Source: Pseudomonadota bacterium (lineage in GTDB: Bacteria; Pseudomonadota; Gammaproteobacteria; Arenicellales; UBA868). Taken from it: a stretch of DNA of 14,612 bases. Below are positions 7,526 to 14,093 of this stretch, in pieces. Made by a program: the position numbers and the translations under genes. Within the stretch, counting starts at the first letter, position 1, and each line of letters opens with the position of its first letter. Under the pieces are notes generated by a model. The model searched no databases. It saw only the letters and a program-made list of their open reading frames with translations, and was not told where the DNA came from. The stretch spans positions 1 to 14,612 of the forward strand of contig JABJIU010000050.1 in assembly GCA_018661145.1 (NCBI GenBank). Direction: 5' to 3'.

Positions 7526-7957
7526 CTACAGACGGATCTCATGCGTGACAGGGTCAAGCCCCTGTTCACGATAAAACCGGAACCGTTTTCTTCCGGAGTC
7601 GCGTTGCGCGCTCTCGCTGCCGACAATTTCCGCAACTCGGGCGAATCCGTCAAAATCCGTGACCGGTTCGTCAGCCAAGGAGACAATGACTTGCGCATCC
7701 TCGTTACTTGGAGAGCCGTATCCGATTGTGACTGGCGCCTCTGATCGACCGGAAGAAGATAACTGGTGCGGAACAAAACTGCTTTGGGAAAACGTCCAGA
7801 GCAGTTCATCCACCTGGCTTGCCTGATCCTCATCCTGGCATCGCAGGTAGATCCGGTGCCCCGCCTGATAGGCCTTCTCGGTGACCCGGCAGGCAAGCAT
7901 CAGGTACCCCTGGGCCGCACCCGTGGCCTGAACATAAAAATCTACGCGGCAGGCCAT
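7526..7957 (-). CDS. holC: DNA polymerase III chi subunit HolC
   Basis: HolC (chi) pairs with psi (HolD) and links the clamp-loader complex of DNA polymerase III to single-strand-binding protein during replication. The 143 residues match the family (E. coli 147). Diagnostic features are the opening beta strand 'RVDFYVQ', then 'ACRVTEKAYQAGHRIYLRC' at about 22-40 and 'QASQVDELLWTFSQSSFVPH' at about 45-64, corresponding to 'DEALW...SFVPH' in E. coli. A C-terminal 'RKRFRFYREQGLDPVTHEIR' corresponds to 'RERYKAYRVAGFNLNTATW'. The ATG at 7957 lies 15 bases after the pepA stop, with a GA/GGGGG-rich Shine-Dalgarno-like stretch overlapping that stop. The pepA-holC-valS order is conserved in many gammaproteobacteria. 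Co-transcription from the pepA promoter is likely. Confidence 0.93.
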   Translation of the reverse strand: MACRVDFYVQATGAAQGYLMLACRVTEKAYQAGHRIYLRCQDEDQASQVDELLWTFSQSSFVPHQLSSSGRSEAPVTIGYGSPSNEDAQVIVSLADEPVTDFDGFARVAEIVGSESAQRDSGRKRFRFYREQGLDPVTHEIRL

Positions 7958-7972
7958 GCCTATTGAACCCCC

Positions 7973-9469
7973 TCAGCGCCTCGTCCGGTTAATCAGAAAA
8001 CGGGTCAACATTGATACCGGCCGCCCGGTAGCGCCTTTGTTCGCACCCGAGTGCCATGCGGTGCCTGCGATATCGAGATGGGCCCAGGCCATATTCTTGG
8101 TAAATCTCGACAGAAAACAGGCCGCGGTGACGGCGCCCGCGGTACGGCCACCAATATTGGCTATATCCGCAAACGGACTGTTGAGTTGTTTCTGGTATTC
8201 ATCCCAAATCGGCATTCTCCAGGCCCGGTCACGTGCGCTTTCTCCACACGCTAGCAATTCCTCCGCGAGCTTATCATCGGGGCTAAAGAGTCCTGTCGCC
8301 GGATGCCCGAGAGCGACCACACAGGCACCTGTCAGAGTTGCGATGTCGATAATTGCAGCCGGCTTGTAGCGTTCAGCGTACGTCAACGCATCACACAGGA
8401 TCAGTCTTCCTTCGGCATCGGTATTGAGAATCTCAATGGTTTTACCGGACATGCTGGTCACGATGTCACCAGGTTTATTGGCGGCCCCATCGGGGAGGTT
8501 CTCACTGCTTGGAACAATCCCGATCACATTAAGTTTCAACTTGAGCTCTGAGGCCGCGACCATCGCGCCAAAGACACTTGCGCCCCCGCACATGTCATAT
8601 TTCATCTCATCCATCGCCGCGGCAGGCTTTAGGGAGATCCCGCCCGCGTCGAAGGTAAGACCCTTGCCGACCAGGACCACTGGCTTGTCGGAGCGCTGAC
8701 CCCCCTGATGTTCCATCACGATGAGTCGGGCGGGCTCGCGACTGCCACGGGAAACCGATAGGAGCGCGCCCATGCCCAGGGCTTTCATCTTTGCCTCATC
8801 CAGTACATTGACTTTCAATTTGTGACTCTTCCCAAGTTTTCTTGCCTGGTTGGCAAGGTAGCTCGGTGTGCAAAGATTGCCCGGCAGATTGCTCAGGTCC
8901 TTGGCAAGCGCCACTCCGTTTGCGATGGCGCAGGCCTCCTGAATCCCCGTACGCATTGCCGTATCGTTTTTTCCGGAACTAGCGAGCAAACTGACACGGT
9001 TCACTGTGCATTGGCGCCGCGCGGCTTCTTTCCCCTTTGAGGTTTTTAACTGATTGAATCGGTAACTTGCCTCCTGAATGGCCTGTGATATCACCCGGGC
9101 GCGGGTTGTCGCATCAGTGCCGGTAACAGCTACTTCAGTTAAAGTGACCACAGCGCTGACGGATTGTGTGGAGCACAATTGCCGCGCAGCCGCAAGTGCC
9201 GCGCTGGCCAAGTCATCGATGTCTGGCTTATCACCCACCCCTACCAGCAGCAAGCGTTTGGCCTGAATTCCGCTGGGAAACGGGACCAGCAACACATTCC
9301 CAGGGCGTCCGTCGATGTCACCCGAGGCCATCAAGGACTTGATAAGACCCTTTGATGCTCTCTCAATTTTTCGTGTGCTCGGCGGTTGTTGCGCACCCTC
9401 ACGGACAGCCACCACCAAGCAGTCGGTACGGGCATGGAGTACATCAAGAGACGATAGTTGGATTTTCAT
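7973..9469 (-). CDS. pepA: Leucyl aminopeptidase PepA (M17 family, cytosol aminopeptidase)
   Basis: PepA is a cytoplasmic, hexameric two-metal aminopeptidase that removes N-terminal residues, preferring leucine. In E. coli it also binds DNA (Xer recombination at cer, carAB control). The 498 residues fit the family (E. coli 503). An N-terminal macro-like domain (about 1-160) precedes the M17 catalytic domain. The signature 'NTDAEGRL' is at 349-356. Metal ligands and catalytic residues fall one position from the E. coli numbering: K269 and D274 in 'VGKGLTFDAGG', D292 in 'KYDMCGG', D351, E353 and R355. 'DLSNLPGN' at 191-198 and 'HLDIAGTAW' at 464-472 are also typical. The ATG at 9469 has an AGGA Shine-Dalgarno five bases upstream. 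It heads the leftward operon with holC, a small acidic gene and valS, and is divergent from lptF. Whether this copy keeps the DNA-binding role cannot be judged. Confidence 0.97.
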   Translation of the reverse strand: MKIQLSSLDVLHARTDCLVVAVREGAQQPPSTRKIERASKGLIKSLMASGDIDGRPGNVLLVPFPSGIQAKRLLLVGVGDKPDIDDLASAALAAARQLCSTQSVSAVVTLTEVAVTGTDATTRARVISQAIQEASYRFNQLKTSKGKEAARRQCTVNRVSLLASSGKNDTAMRTGIQEACAIANGVALAKDLSNLPGNLCTPSYLANQARKLGKSHKLKVNVLDEAKMKALGMGALLSVSRGSREPARLIVMEHQGGQRSDKPVVLVGKGLTFDAGGISLKPAAAMDEMKYDMCGGASVFGAMVAASELKLKLNVIGIVPSSENLPDGAANKPGDIVTSMSGKTIEILNTDAEGRLILCDALTYAERYKPAAIIDIATLTGACVVALGHPATGLFSPDDKLAEELLACGESARDRAWRMPIWDEYQKQLNSPFADIANIGGRTAGAVTAACFLSRFTKNMAWAHLDIAGTAWHSGANKGATGRPVSMLTRFLINRTRR

Positions 9470-9547
9470 AGGCTTCCTGAGCGGGCTGACCGCATACGGG
9501 TGGCGGTTGGTGGGACAGAATCACTGATTCACGTAAAATGAGTGCGT

Positions 9548-9577
9548 ATTTTGGTAGTTGATCGAACGTGATGTCAA
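9548..9577 (-). promoter_or_regulatory. Predicted sigma70 promoter of pepA operon
   Basis: On the minus strand a perfect -35 box TTGACA (9577-9572) is followed by an 18-base spacer and a -10 box CAAAAT (9553-9548, 4 of 6). The start site would be near 9541, giving a pepA leader of about 70 bases. It sits inside the pepA/lptF divergent region and just upstream of the lptF ATG at 9600. It overlaps an alternative TTG start for lptF at 9558, which makes that start unlikely. Confidence 0.45.
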
Positions 9578-9599
9578 AACCTCTTTTGCGGTGCAATCC

Positions 9600-10700
9600 A
9601 TGATCCTGCGTAGGGCGCTGGCCCGGGAAGTACTCCTGACAAGCTTTGCCGTCACTGCGGTGATTTTCTGCATTTTCATCGTGGTTCGGGTGTTGGGATT
9701 TTTGCGCCAGGCGGCTGAAGGTGTGATTCCCGTGGACAGCATCTTTATCCTGTTGTTTCTGAAGGTCATTGCATATATGGATGTCATTCTGCCGCTGATG
9801 ATGTTTGTTGCGATGCTGTTGGTGCTCAGTCGCTGGAGTCGCGAAAATGAACTGACCGTCATGGCAGCGTCAGGTCTGGGACTCTCTCACCTGCTTCGGC
9901 CCGTGGTATTTCTGATCCTTGTCGGTGCCATTATCGTTGGGAGTTTCTCCCTGGTGGTCGGTCCAATGGCGGTGCGCTCGGTCGGAGCGATAGAGCATGA
10001 ACTCAAATCCCGAACCGACATAGTTGGCGTCAGTCCCGGGATTTTTATGGAAGCGCAGGCGGGCCGCGCAGTCTATTTTGTAGAGAAACTGAATAAAGAC
10101 AATGGCCGATATGAAGGCGTGTTCGCCTGGGGTTCAGACGCGGGACGTGAGGGCGTGGTGCTTGCGCAGTCGGCGCACCGACACACTGACCCGGACAAGG
10201 GTCAGGTATTCTTGGTACTTGAAAATGGTGTCCGGTATGAGGGTACGCCAGGAGATAGCGTATACCGGGTGATCAATTTTGAGCGCTATACTTTGAGAGA
10301 CAAGAGTACTTTGGCGGCGCCTGTGAGATATCCACTGCACGGCTGGAAGACCATTAGGCTATGGCGAAGCTGGGGCCCCCATGAGCAAAAGGAGATCGCC
10401 TGGCGAATTTTCAAAGTTCTCGTCCTGCCGGTACTCATGGTGTTTGCACTGGGTTTTGGCCGGGTACAGCCGCACAGTAGCCGCTATGTTTCGATGTTCA
10501 GTGCGCTACTCGTTTATTTCACGTATACAAACCTCGTTACCATGGCTTGTGCACGGATTCCAAACGAGGGTGTTGGCGCCATGGGGGTTTTGGCGTTTGT
10601 GCATGTCGGTTTTGCTTTTGCTGCCGCCTATCTCTTTTGGCGCCGCGCCCATGATCAGCCATTACTGGTTAGGATGCGGCCCCGCCAGCGGGCCGCCTGA
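9600..10700 (+). CDS. lptF: LPS export ABC transporter permease LptF
   Basis: LptF (formerly YjgP) forms, with LptG and the ATPase LptB, the inner-membrane LptB2FG machine that extracts lipopolysaccharide and passes it to LptC and the periplasmic bridge. From the ATG at 9600 the product is 366 residues, as in E. coli. Three N-terminal membrane segments are seen (about residues 10-32, 45-85 and 100-122). The region 'SRWSRENELTVMAASGLG' between the second and third is the cytoplasmic coupling-helix area that contacts LptB. A periplasmic beta-jellyroll domain (about 130-255) and three C-terminal membrane segments follow. 'FGRVQPHSSRYVSMFSALLVY' corresponds to the conserved 'NPRQGR..LLPAILLY' stretch. 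The frame extends to a TTG at 9558, but the N terminus 'MILRRALAREVLLTSF' fits E. coli 'MIIIRYLVRETLKSQ'. The Shine-Dalgarno is poor. lptG follows after 6 bases. Confidence 0.95.
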   Translation: MILRRALAREVLLTSFAVTAVIFCIFIVVRVLGFLRQAAEGVIPVDSIFILLFLKVIAYMDVILPLMMFVAMLLVLSRWSRENELTVMAASGLGLSHLLRPVVFLILVGAIIVGSFSLVVGPMAVRSVGAIEHELKSRTDIVGVSPGIFMEAQAGRAVYFVEKLNKDNGRYEGVFAWGSDAGREGVVLAQSAHRHTDPDKGQVFLVLENGVRYEGTPGDSVYRVINFERYTLRDKSTLAAPVRYPLHGWKTIRLWRSWGPHEQKEIAWRIFKVLVLPVLMVFALGFGRVQPHSSRYVSMFSALLVYFTYTNLVTMACARIPNEGVGAMGVLAFVHVGFAFAAAYLFWRRAHDQPLLVRMRPRQRAA

Positions 10701-10706
10701 CGCTCC

Positions 10707-11774
10707 ATGAAACTGCTGGAACTTTATCTTGCGAGAGTGCTCATGGGCCAGATCTTGGTGGTCCTTTCTGTGCTCGCTGGGATTTTTGCATTCGTCACCT
10801 TTATTGATCAGGTTTCGTATCTTGGAACGGGAAATTATTCCATCCTAGACGCCTTGCGCTATGTCCTTTTGAGCACGCCCAGGATCACTTATGAGATCTT
10901 TCCGATGGCAGTTCTGATCGGGGCGATTCTCGGCCTTTCCTTACTTGCGCTGGATTCCGAACTGATCGTGATGCGCGCCAGCGGGGTGTCGATTGGCCAG
11001 ATTACTTCGGCAGTGCTCAAGTTGGGATTTTTCCTCGCGCTGATTGCGCTCCTGATCGGTGAGTTTTTGACGCCCTGGACCGAAACGCTGGCACAAAGGG
11101 GTCGGGCCCAGGCGCTTGAGCAAAATATCGAGCACAAGTCGAACTCCGGACTCTGGATGCGAGATGGTAGGACTTTTGTAAACGTAGGTGAGGTATTGCC
11201 CGACCTTTCGCTACGCGATATCCGGGTGTTCCAGTTCGACAACAGCAGCCAACTCCGGGCACTGGTTCACGCGGGCCGGGGTTATTTCTCGGAAACGTTC
11301 TGGGACCTCGACGAGGTGAAGCAGACTTTGATTGACGAACAGGGCTTCACGACCGTCGCTGAGGCGCCCAAGGCGCGTTGGACTACGTCTGTGACGCCTC
11401 AGACCATGTCGGTATTTTTAGTTCAGCCGGATCAATTGTCATTGATGCAGTTGCGCAAATACATCGCGCATCTGGTCACGAATGTTCAGGATACGAGGAA
11501 TTTCGAACTCGCCTATTGGTCGAAACTCAATCTGCCGCTCGCGACCGGCGTGATGCTGCTGCTCGCGATACCGTTCGTATTCGGCAGTATCCGCGCCGAT
11601 GGCATGGGGAGAAATCTTTTTATTGGGATCATGATCGGGATCGCCTTCTTTGCCGCGAGCAAGGCACTGGGTTACATCGTACTGGTCTATCGATTACCAC
11701 CCATTCTTGGCGCTAGTTTGCCGACGCTGGCTTTCGCCGTTGTAGCAGGATTGCTGTATCGCCGTATCCCGTGA
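10707..11774 (+). CDS. lptG: LPS export ABC transporter permease LptG
   Basis: LptG (formerly YjgQ) is the partner permease of LptF in the LptB2FG lipopolysaccharide extractor. The 355 residues match the family (E. coli 360). The N terminus 'MKLLELYLARVLMGQIL' leads into the first membrane segment (about 12-34), with others at about 52-80 and 98-120. The coupling-helix region 'LDSELIVMRASGVSIGQI' is at about 82-99. A periplasmic jellyroll domain spans about 130-265, and three C-terminal membrane segments end in 'LYRRIP'. The start lies only 6 bases after the lptF stop with no clear Shine-Dalgarno, so lptFG are almost certainly one transcript with coupled translation. The LptB, LptC and LptA genes are not in the window, as is usual since they sit at another locus. 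The 57 bases after lptG hold no convincing terminator. Confidence 0.95.
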   Translation: MKLLELYLARVLMGQILVVLSVLAGIFAFVTFIDQVSYLGTGNYSILDALRYVLLSTPRITYEIFPMAVLIGAILGLSLLALDSELIVMRASGVSIGQITSAVLKLGFFLALIALLIGEFLTPWTETLAQRGRAQALEQNIEHKSNSGLWMRDGRTFVNVGEVLPDLSLRDIRVFQFDNSSQLRALVHAGRGYFSETFWDLDEVKQTLIDEQGFTTVAEAPKARWTTSVTPQTMSVFLVQPDQLSLMQLRKYIAHLVTNVQDTRNFELAYWSKLNLPLATGVMLLLAIPFVFGSIRADGMGRNLFIGIMIGIAFFAASKALGYIVLVYRLPPILGASLPTLAFAVVAGLLYRRIP

Positions 11775-11831
11775 ATCAGGCTACGCCCGACTTCACATGT
11801 CTAAGATAGTGCTGATCCTTTAATCGTTGCG

Positions 11832-12824
11832 ATGCAAAACGCGAGTCCGATAATCACCCAACCCTTTTACGGGGAGCGTGTCTGGAATGCGCAGTCGGCG
11901 CTGGAGGCGCAGACACGATTTTCATTCTCGGCAGAGGGCGTTGCAAAGAATTGCGCTGAAGAACTCGCATCCCTTGCAGAGGACCCCGCCAGCGGGGACG
12001 CGTCGTTCGAAAAAGTTATTCCGTCGCACTTTCGTCTTGATGCCTGTCGTGAGTTTGCCGCCTCTATTCGTGCTGTACTTGATCAAGGTCCAGGGTTTGC
12101 CATCATTGATGACTTTCCGATTGCGGATCGGAGTCCCCACACTATCCGCCTCATGTACTGGAGTTTTATGAGCCTTATCGGCAGGCCGGTGGCGCAGACC
12201 TTCACAGGCCAAATGATTTATGACGTTCAGGATGAGGGAGTCCAGGCAGAACTTGGAAAAGGTGTGCGCTCTTCAAAGACGGCAGACGGGCAGGTCTACC
12301 ACACCGATAATCATCCCCAACCGCCGAGTTACGTTTCCCTACTGTGTTTGCAAACAGCAGAAGAGGGTGGACTCAGCGGACTGATCAATCTTTACGAAGT
12401 CTATAACCGGTTACTCGCGCGCCATTCGCACAGAATTCCTCGGATGTACCAGTCTTTCTGGTTCGACCGGCAAAGAGAGCACGAGCCCGGAGAAAAACCC
12501 GTCAGCAAAAATCCGATCTTTGAGATTGCTGGGGATGGGTTAACGATTCGCGTGGTGACCACGCTGATTCGGCAGGGGTATCAACTCGCCGGGGAAACGC
12601 TCGACCTCGAGACACGCGAAGCACTGGACGCGCTGGATGAAGTAATGGAGGCCCCCGGTCTCGGGAAAACCTTTGAATTCCGGCCGGGCCAGGTTCAGGT
12701 CGTCAACAACCGCCGTATTGGTCATCGAAGAACGGCATTTCGGGATGCTTCCGAGCCGGAGAAAAGGCGTCACCTCATCCGGTTGTGGCTGAGGGATGAG
12801 GGCGAGCGCTCATTTATGGGGTGA
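11832..12824 (+). CDS. TauD/TfdA-family Fe(II)/2-oxoglutarate-dependent dioxygenase, substrate unknown
   Basis: This is a non-haem iron oxygenase of the TauD/TfdA family, which couples oxidation of 2-oxoglutarate with O2 to hydroxylation of a small molecule. The iron-binding facial triad is visible: H157 and D159 in 'VYHTDNHPQPPSYV' and the distal H298 in 'VNNRRIGHRRTAF'. The 2-oxoglutarate carboxylate is probably held by R313 or R317 in 'RRHLIRLWLR'. The 330 residues exceed E. coli TauD (283), with an extra ~60 residues before the core. The conserved blocks 'LLCLQTAEEGGLSGLINLYEVYN' and 'LWLRDEGERSFMG' place it in a clade of mostly uncharacterised relatives rather than true TauD. It converges on ald/xsc, genes of taurine breakdown, so a sulfonate, amino acid or quaternary-amine substrate is conceivable, but this rests only on position. 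The ATG at 11832 has no clear Shine-Dalgarno. It could be read from lptFG or from a promoter in the 57-base gap. A terminator follows directly. Confidence 0.85.
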   Translation: MQNASPIITQPFYGERVWNAQSALEAQTRFSFSAEGVAKNCAEELASLAEDPASGDASFEKVIPSHFRLDACREFAASIRAVLDQGPGFAIIDDFPIADRSPHTIRLMYWSFMSLIGRPVAQTFTGQMIYDVQDEGVQAELGKGVRSSKTADGQVYHTDNHPQPPSYVSLLCLQTAEEGGLSGLINLYEVYNRLLARHSHRIPRMYQSFWFDRQREHEPGEKPVSKNPIFEIAGDGLTIRVVTTLIRQGYQLAGETLDLETREALDALDEVMEAPGLGKTFEFRPGQVQVVNNRRIGHRRTAFRDASEPEKRRHLIRLWLRDEGERSFMG

Positions 12825-12855
12825 CGCCCCGGCGTTCCGAGGCGTCGTGGGTTTT
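12823..12855 (+). terminator. Rho-independent terminator after the dioxygenase gene
   Basis: Arms GACGCC (12823-12828) and GGCGTC (12841-12846) enclose an inner stem CGG/CCG with a CGTT loop (12830-12839), separated by one C-A mismatch. The hairpin is followed by GTGG and then GTTTT (12851-12855). It starts within the dioxygenase stop codon. On the minus strand the hairpin has no T-run after it, so it serves the rightward gene better than ald. Confidence 0.55.
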
Positions 12856-12864
12856 CGTTGAAAC

Positions 12865-13986
12865 TCAGCTGCTCGTGAGCGCGCTCTTGGGGTCTACGTA
12901 GTCGTAGCCAAGATCGTTGGCAACTTCAAGGGAAGTGACTTTGCCCGCGTGAACGTTCAGTCCTTTGCACAGGTGGGGGTCTTGCTCGAGTGCTATGCGA
13001 TAGCCGTTATTGGCTAGAGCGAGAATATGGGGCAGGGTGACATTGTTGAGTGCGAAAGTCGATGTGCGCGGAACCCCACCCGGCATATTGGCAACGCAAT
13101 AGTGCACCACATCGTCAACCACATAGGTGGGGTCAGCATGGGTGGTAGGTTTTGATGTCTCGCAGCACCCGCCCTGATCAATGGCGACATCGACGATAAC
13201 CGAACCGGGTTTCATCGCGGTCACCATTTCAGCAGTAACCAATTTAGGCGCGGCCGCGCCCGGAATGAGTACGCCCCCGATAACGAGATCAGCCTCGAGC
13301 ACGTGCCGCTCGAGCGCATCACGGGTTGAAAAGACCGTATTGGTGGATCGCCCAAACTGCTGCCAATGGGCTTCTATGACTTCGGGACTTCGGTCTATGA
13401 CCCAGACGTCAGCACCCATACCCACGGCGATATGGGCCGCGTGCGTACCGACCACCCCGGCGCCTAGGACCACGACTTTGGCCGGGTCCACACCAGGGAC
13501 GCCCCCGAGCAGCATACCAAGGCCTCCGTGGGGTTGTTCCAGGCAATAGGCGCCGGCCTGAATCGCCATCCTTCCGGCGACTTTCGACATCGGTGCCAGC
13601 AGGGGCAGGCCGCCATGTGGGGAGGTTACGGTTTCATAAGCAATGCATGTGGCACCGCTGGCGACGAGATCACGGGTCTGATCAGGATCCGGGGCAAGAT
13701 GCAGGTAGGTAAATAGAATTTGACCGGACGAGAGCATCGCTCGTTCGTTCACCTGCGGCTCCTTGACCTTTACGATCATTTCGGCGCGGGCAAAGATATC
13801 CTGAGGGTTATCGATGATATCGGCACCGACCGAGCGATATTCTTCGTCCGAGGCACCAATACCTTCGCCGGCCAGGGATTGAACCATCACCTGATGACCG
13901 TGGGTGATTGCCTCTCGAACGCTGGCAGGCGCCATACCGACTCGATACTCGTGATTTTTGATCTCCTTTGGAACTCCTATCAGCAT
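12865..13986 (-). CDS. ald: Alanine dehydrogenase
   Basis: Ald catalyses the reversible NAD-dependent oxidative deamination of L-alanine to pyruvate and ammonium in the cytoplasm. The 373 residues match the family (about 371). Known substrate and catalytic residues fall at exactly the expected positions: R15 in 'NHEYRVGM', K75 in 'IVKVKEP', H96 in 'FTYLHL' and D270 in 'VDVAIDQGG'. The Rossmann motif is 'VVLGAGVVG' at 172-180, and 'PGGVPRTSTFALNN' is typical of the C-terminal part. The ATG at 13986 has a GGAG Shine-Dalgarno eight bases upstream. The gene lies 107 bases downstream of xsc on the same strand. In bacteria using taurine through taurine:pyruvate aminotransferase, Ald regenerates the pyruvate acceptor and releases ammonium, which is the most likely role here. 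A general alanine-catabolic role is the alternative. Confidence 0.96.
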   Translation of the reverse strand: MLIGVPKEIKNHEYRVGMAPASVREAITHGHQVMVQSLAGEGIGASDEEYRSVGADIIDNPQDIFARAEMIVKVKEPQVNERAMLSSGQILFTYLHLAPDPDQTRDLVASGATCIAYETVTSPHGGLPLLAPMSKVAGRMAIQAGAYCLEQPHGGLGMLLGGVPGVDPAKVVVLGAGVVGTHAAHIAVGMGADVWVIDRSPEVIEAHWQQFGRSTNTVFSTRDALERHVLEADLVIGGVLIPGAAAPKLVTAEMVTAMKPGSVIVDVAIDQGGCCETSKPTTHADPTYVVDDVVHYCVANMPGGVPRTSTFALNNVTLPHILALANNGYRIALEQDPHLCKGLNVHAGKVTSLEVANDLGYDYVDPKSALTSS

Positions 13987-14022
13987 GCCATTTTCTCCGG
14001 ATGATTATGAATTTAGAGGAAA

Positions 14023-14040
14023 GGGCAACAGAAATTGCCC
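14023..14040 (-). other. Inverted repeat with T-rich flank upstream of ald
   Basis: A perfect 6-base-pair stem, GGGCAA and TTGCCC on the minus strand, has a 6-base loop and is followed on that strand by TTTCCTCT. It lies about 35 bases before the ald start and after the xsc stop. The form is that of a weak intrinsic terminator or a leader hairpin that would lower ald expression relative to xsc. The stem is short, so function is uncertain. Confidence 0.35.
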
Positions 14041-14060
14041 GTACCGAAAAATGCCCCAGC

Positions 14061-14080
14061 AGGGAGTCCCCCGACTCCCT
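14061..14080. other. Perfect 8-bp hairpin in the xsc-ald gap
   Basis: AGGGAGTC (14061-14068) and GACTCCCT (14073-14080) form a perfect 8-base-pair, G/C-rich stem with a 4-base C loop (G on the minus strand). It begins 14 bases after the xsc stop in the xsc-to-ald direction. On the minus strand the nearest T-run (TTTTT) starts about 10 bases past the stem, too far for a standard intrinsic terminator. It may protect the xsc mRNA 3' end, act as a partial terminator, or be a dyad for a dimeric regulator. Confidence 0.5.
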
Positions 14081-14093
14081 TTGTGTGGCGGGT

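Noticed and set aside
9558..9599. Extra 14 codons at the lptF 5' end starting with TTG.
   Set aside because: They overlap the likely pepA promoter and extend beyond the conserved LptF N terminus.
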